From positions 1 to 39,826 of the forward strand of contig DASVBE010000186.1 in assembly GCA_036375995.1 (NCBI GenBank): 39,826 bases of DNA, in the 5' to 3' direction. Both the position numbers and the translations under genes were made by a program. Shown here piece by piece: positions 15,542-23,650 of the stretch. This stretch comes from DASVBE01 sp036375995. GTDB taxonomy: Bacteria; Actinomycetota; Actinomycetes; Streptosporangiales; Streptosporangiaceae. Every line of letters starts with the position of its first letter. Position 1 is the stretch's first letter. Under the pieces are notes generated by a model. The model was not told the origin of the DNA. It saw only the letters and a list, made by a program, of their open reading frames with translations, and made no database searches.

Positions 15542-15769
15542 CGCATCACCCCCTTGTGCACTCGGGTCCGTCCAGCCCCCAGACACTCACCCTATGTCCC
15601 GATCAGTGCTGCGGCCCGGCTTACCCCTCTTGATCCACCTCTCCCCATAACATCAGGTCATCGCCACGGCGCTGGGGACCGGGCGGATCGCTGCCGCGAC
15701 AGGCCACGACGGGCGGGGAATCACGCGGCGCAGGTGACGCAAACACGGCACATCACCGAGGATGGGGTC

Positions 15770-16921
15770 ATGACGGTTGGCAGCGCCATCTGGCGGGATC
15801 AGCTCACCGGCCAGGAACGGGCGACGCTGGGCCGCACCGACGCGCCAGTGGACGGTCAGCGGCCCGACATCCTGGTAGTCGGGGGCGGCATACTCGGCGT
15901 GGCCACCGCGGCCGCCTGCCACCAGGCGGGCCTGGGCTCCGTGCTGCTGATCGAGACCGGGCGGCTGGGGGCCGGCGCCACCGGCGGGGCCACCGGCCTG
16001 CTGATCCCCGAACCGCACCAGTGGTCCGACCCGGAGCCGTTCCTCGACCTGGAGCGGGCCAGCCTGCAGCGCTGGCACGACCTCGAGGAGTCCGTGCCCG
16101 GCGGGGTCGGCCTGGTCGAGCTGGACTGGCTCGGCCTGGCCCCGCATCCCGGCGGGTTCGCCGCGAACCAGCCCCCCGCCGTCGAATGGCTGGACCCGGG
16201 CCAGGTCGAGCACCTGGTTCCCGGTCTGGCCCGGTCCATGGAGGGCGCGCTCATCAGGCACCAGGCCCGGCTCAACCCGCTGCGCGCGGTGGCCAGGCTC
16301 GCCGCGGGGCTGCCCGGGGTGGTCACCGGCGTGGCCGCCACCGGCGTGACGCTGCGCGGCGGCCGGCTGACCGAGGTGGTGACCTCGGCCGGGACGATCT
16401 CACCCGGCGCCGTGGTGTTCGCCACCGGGCTGCCCCCCGTGCTCGACGGGCTCCTGCTCGACCTGCCCGCGGACCGGGTCAAGGGGCACCTGCTGGTCAC
16501 CGAGCCTGCCCCGGTCGGCCTGCCGGGCATCGTGGCCCCGCTGGCCACCCCGCTGGAGGACGGCCGGCTGCTGGCCGGCGGCACGTTCGACCTGAGCGAC
16601 GAGAGCCCCGCGGTGCGCCCGGATGTGATCGACTCGATCATGGCCGGCCTGGCCGCGACCCTCCCGGCGCTGCGCGGCCTGGGCGTGGCCTACGCGTGGT
16701 GCTGCTTCCGGCCCCGGCACCCGGACCGGCGGCCGGTGATCGACCGGGTGCCAGGCCTGGACAACGCCTGGCTGACTTCGGGCCACTTCCGCACCGGCAT
16801 CCTGAACGCGCCGGCCACCGCGGCCGTTCTGGCCCGCTGGATCGCCGCGGGCGAGCCGCCCGCCGAGCCCGCCACCTGGGCCGCGTCCCGGTTCGCCACC
16901 CGCGCCGGCGGCAGTCACTAG
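15770..16921 (+). CDS. FAD-dependent oxidoreductase (DAO family)
   Basis: Flavoenzyme of the D-amino-acid/glycine/sarcosine oxidase superfamily, 383 residues. The dinucleotide motif GGGILG (38-43) follows a 30-residue N-terminal extension, with the acidic end of the second strand at LLIETG. The late motif DRRPVIDRVPGLDNAWLTSG closes the FAD site, and the C-terminal helix (AATAAVLARWI-like) is present. No signal peptide was seen. The start at 15770 has GAGGATGGGG just upstream. It diverges from moaA and converges on selB. Its substrate is probably an amine or amino acid, but no residue I can see fixes it. Confidence 0.82.
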   Translation: MTVGSAIWRDQLTGQERATLGRTDAPVDGQRPDILVVGGGILGVATAAACHQAGLGSVLLIETGRLGAGATGGATGLLIPEPHQWSDPEPFLDLERASLQRWHDLEESVPGGVGLVELDWLGLAPHPGGFAANQPPAVEWLDPGQVEHLVPGLARSMEGALIRHQARLNPLRAVARLAAGLPGVVTGVAATGVTLRGGRLTEVVTSAGTISPGAVVFATGLPPVLDGLLLDLPADRVKGHLLVTEPAPVGLPGIVAPLATPLEDGRLLAGGTFDLSDESPAVRPDVIDSIMAGLAATLPALRGLGVAYAWCCFRPRHPDRRPVIDRVPGLDNAWLTSGHFRTGILNAPATAAVLARWIAAGEPPAEPATWAASRFATRAGGSH

Positions 16922-17245
16922 CCAGGCCGGCACTGGCCGGGCTGCGGCGCCCCGGCGAAGCCGAGGCCCTGCGGCTGGTCCGGTAGCGGCCCGGACCGGA
17001 GGGGCCCGCCCGTGACCGGTACGCCCTGGTCGGCCTCGCCGAACCAGGGCCGGGTCAGATCCACGGGCCCCGGCCGCCCCCAGCGCCCCGCAGCCAGGGC
17101 CGGCCCGGCGAAGGGTCGCTGCACCAGGAGTGGGCCCCGGGGGTATGCCCCCTTTGCGCCTGACATGACCCCGTTGGGGACGGGCCGCCGGGCTCGGCGC
17201 CGGACCGCGCCGTTGCCGCCATGATGACCCGCGCCGGAAAGCCGG
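16922..17245. other. Convergent spacer between the FAD oxidoreductase and selB
   Basis: This 324-base spacer lies between two gene ends. A small GGGGG-TATG-CCCCC hairpin followed by TTT (17139-17155) could terminate the plus-strand transcript. A minus-strand open frame (16918-17262) overlaps the end of selB, lacks a ribosome site and has weak codon bias, so it is not called. I searched here for tRNA-Sec and did not find a cloverleaf with a TCA anticodon. Confidence 0.4.
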
Positions 17246-19654
17246 TTAATCTCTGCGGGCAAGCCGCCGGTCGTCGGGCAGCCGCTGCGTGAGGCCGGCC
17301 CGGTCCAGGTACTCCAGCAGCGGGATCACCACCCGCCGGGTGCTGCCCAGCGCCTTCCTGGCCTCCGCGGTGGTGAACGGCTGGGGCAGCCCGGCCAGGA
17401 TCCCCGCGGCCTGCTCCGCGGCGCCGGGCGCCAGCACGATCTGGTCGCTGATCCGCAGCAGCAGCCCGGCCCTGGCCGCAGCGGCCACTGCCCGCGGATG
17501 CAGCCCCATCTCAGCGAGCCGCCCGGCCTCCGGGGCCAGGAACGGCGCCGCGGCCAGGTCCGCCCGCAGCGCCGCAACCGCGTCCGCCACCGGCCCCGGC
17601 AGCCCGCCCGGCGCGCCGGGCCCAGCGGCTGCGGCACCGTGCGGGCGGGCCACCGTACCCGTTGCTGACCCGGCTTCGCCCGCACCATCACGATCATGGA
17701 TTACGGATCCCTGGAGCGCGGGCCCCGCCGCCCCGGCTGACCCAGTCCCGGCCGGCCCTGTCCTGGCTGACCCAGCCCCGGCTGACCCAGTCCCGGTCGG
17801 CCCCGTCCTAGCTGACACAGCCCCGGCCGGCCCTGTCCGGGTCGGCTCCGTCCCGGACAGGGCTGGCCCGGCTGGCCAGATGGCGCCGTCGCGGAGGGTC
17901 AGGGGCGGGCGGACCAGCGCCTCGGCCAGCCGCCGGTCGGGCAGTCCGAGAGCGGCCTGCGCCGCTCCCGCAGGCAAGCCGGGAGCCAGCGGGTCAGCCT
18001 TGGCGTGCGCAGCCACCGCCTCGGCCAGTTGCGCCGATAGCTTGCTGGCCAGGCCCGGGCTGATCACCCAGTCGCCGGCGAGCGGGGGCGGCAGGTCATT
18101 CATGCCCATCGCGCGCAGCGCTCCGGAGCGGATCAGTCCGTGCCGTTCGAGAAGCTCAGCGGGGCCGGGGCGGTCCGGCCAGGCGGCCAGCACTGCCGCG
18201 GCCGCGGCCGCCGCGCCCCGGCGGGTGAGCGGCGGTGGCGCGACGTCGAGCACGGTCGCGCCGCGCACCACGGGATGGCCCGAGGGACTGGCCGAGCCCG
18301 GGTCGCGCAACAGCAGCCGGTCGCCTACATGCATCGGCAGCGGGTCACGCAGCGTCAGCCGGGCGATATCGCCGCCGAGAATACGAACCCGGCCCGTGGT
18401 GCGCGCCGAGCCGAGATGCACAGCCACCTCCCGCGCCCGCCCACCGCTGGGGTCGGCCGGCTGCCGCCCCGGTCCCACCGGGCCCTCATCGCGGGATGGC
18501 CCAGTCCGTTCCGGCGATCTGCGCGCAGCCGACGCAGCGGCCCCGCCGCCCGCATCCGGTTCCGCGCCGCCCGTGCCCGGCAGCACGCCGCCGGGGCCCG
18601 CCGGCCGCCAGCCGGACTCCCCCGGGCCCTCGTCGCGGAACACATCGTTCCGTTCTGGGGATCTGTCAGCGGTGGGCGTGGCTGCCCCGCCGCCTGCGTC
18701 CGGCGCCATGGTAGGGGCGCCCGGCGCCACGCTGCCTGGGGCCAGGCCGCCGGGGGCTAGCGCCGGGCCATATGCGCCGGGGGCCAGAGTGCCAGTGGTC
18801 GCAGCGGTGCGGCCGACGGGTGGGCTGCCTGCGGGCGGGGACAAGCGGACGTCGGCGACCGTGGTCAGGGTCCACTGGCCGGGGCGGACCAGGGCCATGC
18901 CGCGGCGGACCTGGCCGCGGGGCAGGCCCCGCAGGTTCAGGGCGACCCGGGCCACTCCCGTGGCCGTGGCCGTCTTCTCGCCCAGCGATTCGAGCCCGCG
19001 AACCCGGACCGGCGTCATGCCCGGGGCCAGCAGCAGCTCGTCGCCACGGGCCACGGCGCCGGCCGGCAGCGTCCCGGTGACCACCGTGCCGCTGCCCGAG
19101 ATGCTGAACGCCCGGTCCACCCACAGCCGGACCGCGGCCGACGGGTCCGGTGCGGGCATCCGGCCCGCCAGTGCGGCCAGTTCGGCCCGCAGCCGGGGCA
19201 GGCCCTCCCCGGTCACCGCGCTGACCGCGACGGCCGGAACCGGGCCGAGCCCGGCCGCGGCGAACTCCTTGCCCGCGGCGGCCAGCGCCGGACCAGGACC
19301 GGCCAGGTCGCACCGGGTGACGGCGAGCAGCACGTGCCGGATGCCGAGCGCGGCCAGCACCGCGAGGTGCTCGGCGGACTGCGGCATCCAGCCGCCGTCG
19401 GCGGCCACCACGAACAGCACGGCGGGCACCGGCCCGACCCCGGCCAGCATGTTGGCCGCGAACCGCTCGTGGCCCGGCACGTCCACGAACGCGATCCGCT
19501 CCCCGGACGGCAGGGTCAGCCAGGCGTAACCCAGGTCGATGGTCAGGCCACGGCGCCGCTCCTCGGCCCACCGGTCGGGCTCCATCCCGGTCAGCGCCCG
19601 CAGCAGCGCCGACTTGCCGTGATCCACGTGCCCGGCGGTGGCGATGACCTGCAT
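17246..19654 (-). CDS. selB: Selenocysteine-specific elongation factor SelB (enlarged)
   Basis: GTPase that carries Sec-tRNA to ribosomes at UGA codons marked by a SECIS hairpin. The G motifs are GHVDHGKS (8-15), the GLTID switch (36-40), DVPGH (58-62) and TRCD (113-116). Domains II and III follow, and C-terminal winged helices (about 480-600 and 684-802) should bind the SECIS. At 802 residues it is some 150-200 longer than usual. The excess lies in a Pro/Gly/Ala-rich insertion at about 275-408 inside domain III and a Thr/Gly/Ala repeat linker at about 600-683. The first insertion contains a 48-residue duplication (PDAGGG at 318 and 366); the second repeats ARTGP-x-GTGSAG. Core motifs are intact, so it is probably functional. 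It starts nine bases after selA. Confidence 0.93.
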   Translation of the reverse strand: MQVIATAGHVDHGKSALLRALTGMEPDRWAEERRRGLTIDLGYAWLTLPSGERIAFVDVPGHERFAANMLAGVGPVPAVLFVVAADGGWMPQSAEHLAVLAALGIRHVLLAVTRCDLAGPGPALAAAGKEFAAAGLGPVPAVAVSAVTGEGLPRLRAELAALAGRMPAPDPSAAVRLWVDRAFSISGSGTVVTGTLPAGAVARGDELLLAPGMTPVRVRGLESLGEKTATATGVARVALNLRGLPRGQVRRGMALVRPGQWTLTTVADVRLSPPAGSPPVGRTAATTGTLAPGAYGPALAPGGLAPGSVAPGAPTMAPDAGGGAATPTADRSPERNDVFRDEGPGESGWRPAGPGGVLPGTGGAEPDAGGGAAASAARRSPERTGPSRDEGPVGPGRQPADPSGGRAREVAVHLGSARTTGRVRILGGDIARLTLRDPLPMHVGDRLLLRDPGSASPSGHPVVRGATVLDVAPPPLTRRGAAAAAAAVLAAWPDRPGPAELLERHGLIRSGALRAMGMNDLPPPLAGDWVISPGLASKLSAQLAEAVAAHAKADPLAPGLPAGAAQAALGLPDRRLAEALVRPPLTLRDGAIWPAGPALSGTEPTRTGPAGAVSARTGPTGTGSAGAGSARTGPAGTGSAGAAGPALQGSVIHDRDGAGEAGSATGTVARPHGAAAAGPGAPGGLPGPVADAVAALRADLAAAPFLAPEAGRLAEMGLHPRAVAAAARAGLLLRISDQIVLAPGAAEQAAGILAGLPQPFTTAEARKALGSTRRVVIPLLEYLDRAGLTQRLPDDRRLARRD

Positions 19655-19663
19655 GGACTGCCG

Positions 19664-21004
19664 CTATCCCGCCGTGGCAGGGCCGGCCGCGCCAGGCTTG
19701 GCTGCGGCCAGCACCGCCGCGGTCAGCACATCATCCTCGGCCGGGTCCAGGGCGCGCAGGTCGAGCAGCAGCCGGCCGCCCTCGACCCGGCCGACCACGG
19801 CGGGCACGGTACCGGCCGCCACCGCGGGCCCGGCCCGCAGCGGGGCCGCGAGTTCCGCGGGCAAGCTGACCGCAGCACTGGCCAGCGGCACGCCGGGCGC
19901 GCCGCCGCCGCCCACTGCGGCCTGGGTGCGGGCCGTCGTGGCGTCAAGGCCGGCCGCGGCCAGCGCGGCGCAGACCCGCCCGGCCCGGCTCAGCAGCCCG
20001 GCGTCGTCGGCGCCGAGCGCCACGGTGACCGGCGGGGGCGGTCCGGCCAGCGTTGCCTCCAGCGCGGCCAGCGCGAGCTTGCCGGTGCGCAGCGCCCGGG
20101 CCAGCGGGTGCCGGGCCAGCTGCCGGACCAGGTCGGCGCGGCCCAGCAGCAGCCCGGCCTGCGGGCCGCCGAGCAGCTTGTCGCCGCTCGCGGTGACCAG
20201 GTCCGCGCCGGCCCGCAGCCAGCTGTCCGCGTCCGGCTCGTCGGGCAGCAGCGGGTGCGGGGTGAGCAGCCCGGACCCGATGTCGCCGACCACGATCGCG
20301 CCCAGGCCCGCCAGATCACCGACCGCGGGCTGGGCGGTGAAGCCCTCGATCCGGTAGTTGGACGGGTGGACCTTGAGCACGAAGCCGGTCCGTGGGCCGA
20401 TCGCCGCGGCGTAGTCCGCGACCGTGGTCCGGTTCGTGGTGCCGACCTCGCGGATCGTCGCACCGGTGCTCTCCAGCAGATCGGGCAGCCGGAAGCCGTC
20501 GCCGATCTCGATCAGCTCGCCGCGGCTGACCACGATCTCCCGCCCGGCCGCCAGCGCGGTGGCGGCCAGCACCAGCGCGGCCGCGTTGTTGTTCACCACG
20601 TGCACCGCCCCGGCCGCGGGAACGGCCCGGGCCAGCGCGCCCAGCGCGCCCCGGCCGCGCCGTCCGCGGACCCCGGTCGCCAGGTCGAATTCCAGGTCGG
20701 TGCAGCCTGCCGCAGCGGCCACGGCGTCCCTGGCCGCCCCGGACAGCGGCGCGCGGCCCAGGTTGGTGTGCAGCAGCACGCCGGTGGCGTTGATCACCGG
20801 GGCCATGCTGGCCGCCCGGGCCGGCAGCGCGGCCACCGCGGCGTCCGCGACCTGCTCCGGAGCCAGCCCGCCGTCCCTGGCCCGCTGCTGGGCGGCGCGG
20901 ACCGCGGCCCGCACGGCGGCCCGGCCCAGCCGCTGCTCCGCCGCGGCCAGCCGCGGATCCGCGAGGACCTGATCAGTCCGCGGCACGAGCCGCCGGTGAT
21001 CCAT
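19664..21004 (-). CDS. selA: L-seryl-tRNA(Sec) selenium transferase SelA
   Basis: PLP enzyme that turns Ser-tRNA(Sec) into Sec-tRNA(Sec) using selenophosphate, 446 residues. The SelA signatures are clear: INATGVLLHTNLGRAPLS (71-88), SRGELIEIGDGFRLPD (160-175) and the PLP lysine Lys276 in TASGDKLLGGPQAG. Length is normal. ATG 21004 has no ribosome site but follows TATCGT by exactly six bases, so the transcript is probably leaderless; an open frame further upstream runs through repeat DNA. selB begins nine bases downstream. SelD, the selenophosphate synthase, and tRNA-Sec are not in the window, so the pathway is incomplete here. Confidence 0.95.
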   Translation of the reverse strand: MDHRRLVPRTDQVLADPRLAAAEQRLGRAAVRAAVRAAQQRARDGGLAPEQVADAAVAALPARAASMAPVINATGVLLHTNLGRAPLSGAARDAVAAAAGCTDLEFDLATGVRGRRGRGALGALARAVPAAGAVHVVNNNAAALVLAATALAAGREIVVSRGELIEIGDGFRLPDLLESTGATIREVGTTNRTTVADYAAAIGPRTGFVLKVHPSNYRIEGFTAQPAVGDLAGLGAIVVGDIGSGLLTPHPLLPDEPDADSWLRAGADLVTASGDKLLGGPQAGLLLGRADLVRQLARHPLARALRTGKLALAALEATLAGPPPPVTVALGADDAGLLSRAGRVCAALAAAGLDATTARTQAAVGGGGAPGVPLASAAVSLPAELAAPLRAGPAVAAGTVPAVVGRVEGGRLLLDLRALDPAEDDVLTAAVLAAAKPGAAGPATAG

Positions 21005-21016
21005 GAGGCGACGATA
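21002..21016 (-). promoter_or_regulatory. -10 box and leaderless start of selA
   Basis: Read on the minus strand, TATCGT (21011-21016), then six bases (CGCCTC), then ATG at 21004. The spacing equals that at tldD, the DUF3099 gene and the HxlR gene. The -35 region would fall in the GCCGGC hairpin at the edge of the repeat element. Confidence 0.45.
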
Positions 21017-21034
21017 CCGGCACCGGCCGATCCG

Positions 21035-21274
21035 GCCGGCGGAGCCAGCAGCGCTGGCTCGTGGCGGGCCGCGGCGCTGTTTTCCTGACGAGCGATGAGG
21101 CGCGACGCAGGAGCGCCGAGGGAGCGAGGAGGGAAGGCAGCGCCTCTGCAGCGGCCCCAGCGAGCCAGCCAGCACAGCGGGAAGGCAGCGCCTCCGCAGC
21201 GGCCCGCAGCGAGCCAGCCAGCACAGCGGGAAGGCAGCGCGCATAACGGCCCGCAGCGAGCGGCCAGCACAGCG
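21035..21274 (+). repeat. Dispersed intergenic repeat, copy R1 (with 48-bp tandem units)
   Basis: Begins with a near-perfect GCCGGCGGAGCC hairpin, then the core starting GGGCCGCGGCGCTG (21066), including TTTTCCTGACGAGCGATGAG, GGAGCGCCGAGGGAGCGAGG and GGGAAGGCAGCGCCTC. The last part is amplified in tandem: GGGAAGGCAG starts at 21131, 21179 and 21228 (periods 48 and 49). Closely similar copies lie at 22280-22518, 31661-31797 (reverse) and 34581-34743. It fills the divergent spacer between selA and a membrane protein gene. Confidence 0.75.
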
Positions 21275-21343
21275 AGTAGGACGGAAATCCGCGGGTAACG
21301 GCGATATGCCAGTCTTTGGTTCTCGCTTAAGGAGTGAGCGCAG

Positions 21344-22120
21344 ATGACCCCGATAGCGCGGATCCCGCGGACCAGAGGTGCCTTCAGCGGCGTGATGCTG
21401 GTCCTGCTGGGTGCCTGGGGCGGTCTGATCCCGTTCATCGGACCGTACTTCCACTACGCCTACACCCCGGACAAAGCCTGGGTGTACACCACCGGGCGGC
21501 TGTGGCTGGAGATCCTGCCGGGCGCCGCCACGGTGCTCGGCGGCCTTCTGGTGCTTGGCAGCGCCCGGCGCCACACCGCCGCGTTCGGCGCGTTCCTGGC
21601 CGCCCTGGGCGGCGCCTGGTTCGTGGTTGGCAACCTGGTGTCCACGCTGTGGAACAGCGGGACGCCGCAGGCCGGGGTCCCGGCCGGCACCGGCCTGACC
21701 CGGCTGGCCGCCGAGAACCTGGGCTTCTTCACCGGCCTTGGCGTGCTGATCGTGTTCTTCGCGGCGCTGGCCCTGGGCCGGTTCGCGGTGGTGGGCGTCC
21801 GGGAGACGGCCATAGCCGAGCGGGCCACCCTGGCCGAGCAGGAAGCCGCCGCACGGGACACCCAGCCGGTCGACCGGACCCGGACCGATCTGCCGGTCAC
21901 CGAGCCTGCGGACGGCGACGGCCTGCGCAGCCGCGGCAACCTGCTGGTCCGCCGGCGCGAGCGCGCCGAATCGAAGTACCCGGTCACCGAGGGCCTGACC
22001 GACCGCAGGGTGCAGGCCGACCCGCGGGACGAGGAGCCGGCCACGGCCGGCACCGGCCGGTTCGCGCTGCGCAACCCGTTCCGCCTGGGGCCTGAGTCCA
22101 GCTCAGACGCCGACCGCTAA
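21344..22120 (+). CDS. Hypothetical four-helix membrane protein
   Basis: Unrecognised integral membrane protein of 258 residues. Four hydrophobic segments are seen at about 14-36, 54-74, 79-100 and 125-148. The loop between the first two (HYAYTPDKAWVYTTGRLWLE) is probably outside the cell. The remaining 105 residues form a charged cytoplasmic tail rich in Arg, Glu and Asp. AAGGAGTGA at 21329-21336 is a strong ribosome site for the ATG at 21344. It stands alone between two copies of the dispersed repeat, diverges from selA and converges on the HxlR gene. No function can be proposed. Confidence 0.8.
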   Translation: MTPIARIPRTRGAFSGVMLVLLGAWGGLIPFIGPYFHYAYTPDKAWVYTTGRLWLEILPGAATVLGGLLVLGSARRHTAAFGAFLAALGGAWFVVGNLVSTLWNSGTPQAGVPAGTGLTRLAAENLGFFTGLGVLIVFFAALALGRFAVVGVRETAIAERATLAEQEAAARDTQPVDRTRTDLPVTEPADGDGLRSRGNLLVRRRERAESKYPVTEGLTDRRVQADPRDEEPATAGTGRFALRNPFRLGPESSSDADR

Positions 22121-22279
22121 CCGGTAACCTCCGCCACCGCCGCGAGCACCCGGCGGCCTGGCCCCACCCGTCTGGTCGCCAGGCCGCTGGGCCACCGCGT
22201 GGCCGGCCGGGCTTGCCTCCGCCCGGCCGGCCGCCGCCGCCGGCGGGACCGGCAGCTAGCCACCCGCCGCAAGCCGGCC

Positions 22280-22518
22280 CTGGCTCGCGGCGGGTCGCGG
22301 CGCTGTCTTCCCGACGAGCGACGCCAGTCAGCCGCCGGCGGAGCCGGCCCAGCGAGCGGAGGGCCGCGGCGCTGTTTTCCCGACGAGCGATGAAGCGCGA
22401 CGAAGGCAGCGCCTCTGAAGCGGCCCGGAGGCAGCGCCTCTCCAGCGGCCCTGCGATCGCCAGCCAGCACAGCGGGAAGGCAGCGCCTCTAAATCGGCCC
22501 GGAGCGAGCGGCTAGCAC
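22280..22518 (+). repeat. Dispersed intergenic repeat, copy R2 (one and a half units)
   Basis: A partial unit (GGTCGCGGCGCTGTCTTCC, about 22292-22325) is followed by the GCCGGCGGAGCCGGC hairpin (22334-22348) and a fuller unit with the GCCGCGGCGCTGTTTTCCC core and CGACGAGCGATGAAGCGCG. A run of GGCAGCGCCTC segments and a GAGCGGCTAGCAC end follow. It sits between two convergent genes and overlaps the last codons and stop of the HxlR gene (22489). The spacer 22121-22488 holds nothing else I can identify. Confidence 0.75.
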
Positions 22519-22980
22519 CGCCCCCGGGCCCGGCACCGGCTGTACCTCCCGGGCCGAGTCCAGCATGTGCCCGGCCGAGCAGGTGAGGGCCAGCCGGACC
22601 GGGGCGCCGCAGTCCGCGTGCTGCAGTTCGACCAGCGGGCCGTCCGGGCCCGCCGCGTACCTGCCTCCCCACTCCAGCAGGGCCACCAGCACCGGGAACA
22701 GGTCCATGCCCTTCCGGGTCAGCCGGTACTCGCTGCGCTGCCGCTGGCCGGGTTCCTGGTAGCTGGCCTTGCGCAGCAGGCCCTGATCGGTCAGCGCGCG
22801 CAGCCGGTTGCTGAGGATCTGCCGCGGCAGCCCGGTCCGGCGCTGCATGTCACCGAACCGCCGGACCCCGTTGAACGCCTCCCGCAGCACCAGGAACGAG
22901 CCCCGGTCCCCCACCACCGCCAGCGCTGCCTCGATCGTGCAGTTCCGCGTCTCGTAGCCGAGCACCCAGGGTCGCTCCAT
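22489..22980 (-). CDS. HxlR family winged-helix regulator
   Basis: MarR-like DNA-binding regulator of the HxlR group, 163 residues. The HxlR wHTH is typical: NCTIEAALAVVGDRGSFLVL, then FNGVRRFGDMQRRTGLPRQI with LSNRLRALTDQGLL, and the wing SYQEPGQRQRSEYRLTRKG. The last 40 residues, with Cys123 and Cys133 in the C-terminal half, are more variable. The final few codons and the stop lie inside a dispersed repeat, so the C-terminus may have been altered by its insertion. ATG 22980 follows TAGGGT by six bases (leaderless candidate). A palindrome, CTAGGTCT-N7-AGACTTAG, overlaps this promoter. The divergent thioesterase gene is the likely target. Confidence 0.9.
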   Translation of the reverse strand: MERPWVLGYETRNCTIEAALAVVGDRGSFLVLREAFNGVRRFGDMQRRTGLPRQILSNRLRALTDQGLLRKASYQEPGQRQRSEYRLTRKGMDLFPVLVALLEWGGRYAAGPDGPLVELQHADCGAPVRLALTCSAGHMLDSAREVQPVPGPGAVLAARSGPI

Positions 22981-22986
22981 GAGCGC

Positions 22987-23015
22987 ACCCTAGGTCTAGT
23001 TGACAGACTTAGCAA
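22987..23015. promoter_or_regulatory. HxlR gene promoter and overlapping palindromic operator
   Basis: On the minus strand, TTGCTA (23010-23015), 17 bases, TAGGGT (22987-22992), then six bases to ATG 22980. CTAGGTCT (22990-22997) and AGACTTAG (23005-23012) form an inverted repeat with one mismatch around AGTTGAC. The dyad covers the space between the two boxes, so a bound dimer would block transcription. The plus-strand thioesterase gene starts 62 bases beyond. Confidence 0.55.
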
Positions 23016-23074
23016 CGACCAGGCACGCTGTGGCGGGGCGGTGACCACGGCGCGGCGGACCAGGAGGACATCGC

Positions 23075-23650
23075 GTGACCGAGACCATCCAGCCGGGGCA
23101 GATGAGCCAGCCGGGGCGGCCGGGGCATGCGGGCCAGCCGGGCGGCACCCGGGAGCACCGCATCCAGTACGCGGACCCGGCCATCGGTGCGGCCGCCGCG
23201 GAGCGGCTCAGCGGCCTGGAGTTCCTGCAGAGCCTCGTCGACGGGACCACGCCGCGGCCGCCGATCACCGCGGCGCTGGACTTCACGATGACCTCGGCCG
23301 AGCCGGGCCGGGTGGTGTTCGAGCTCACCCCCGGCGAGATCCACTACAACCCGACCGGCTCGGTGCACGGCGGCGTGTTCGCCACGCTGCTCGACTCGGC
23401 CTGCGCCTGCGCGGTGCTCAGCCTGCTGCCCGCCGGGACCGCCTCCACGTCGATGGACCTGACCGTGAAGTTCCTCCGCCCGGTGACCACCGCGACCGGA
23501 CGGCTGCGCAGCGAGGGCACGGTGACCCACCTCGGCTCCCGCACCGCGCTGGCCCAGGCGCAGCTCACCGACGAGGCCGGCAAGCTCTACGCGCACGCCA
23601 CGAGCAGCTGCCTGATCTTCCGGCCGAACGCGGCGGGCCAGGCTACTTAA
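23075..23650 (+). CDS. PaaI-type hotdog thioesterase
   Basis: Acyl-CoA thioesterase of the PaaI/4HBT hotdog group, 191 residues. After a Gly/Pro/Gln-rich N-terminus of about 28 residues, the core shows the group's signature helix VHGGVFATLLDSACACAV, the NPTGSVHGG turn before it, and STSMDLTVKFLRPV in the central strand. These cleave CoA thioesters of small or aromatic acids. GTG 23075 has AGGAGG seven bases upstream. It diverges from the HxlR regulator, and its stop overlaps that of the convergent acyl-CoA synthetase gene by four bases (TTAA). A shared role in acyl-CoA turnover with that gene is plausible. Confidence 0.88.
   Translation: MTETIQPGQMSQPGRPGHAGQPGGTREHRIQYADPAIGAAAAERLSGLEFLQSLVDGTTPRPPITAALDFTMTSAEPGRVVFELTPGEIHYNPTGSVHGGVFATLLDSACACAVLSLLPAGTASTSMDLTVKFLRPVTTATGRLRSEGTVTHLGSRTALAQAQLTDEAGKLYAHATSSCLIFRPNAAGQAT

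Noticed and set aside
16922..17245. Possible selC (tRNA-Sec) next to selA-selB
   Set aside because: No acceptor-stem pairing, TTCGA-type T loop or TCA anticodon loop was found here or in the selA upstream spacer.
16918..17262. 114-residue minus-strand frame in the spacer after selB
   Set aside because: TTG start inside selB, no ribosome site, lower third-position GC and Pro/Gly-rich composition.
21061..21298. Short plus-strand frames through repeat R1
   Set aside because: Several frames are open at once because of the repeat; none has a ribosome site and the protein text is repetitive.
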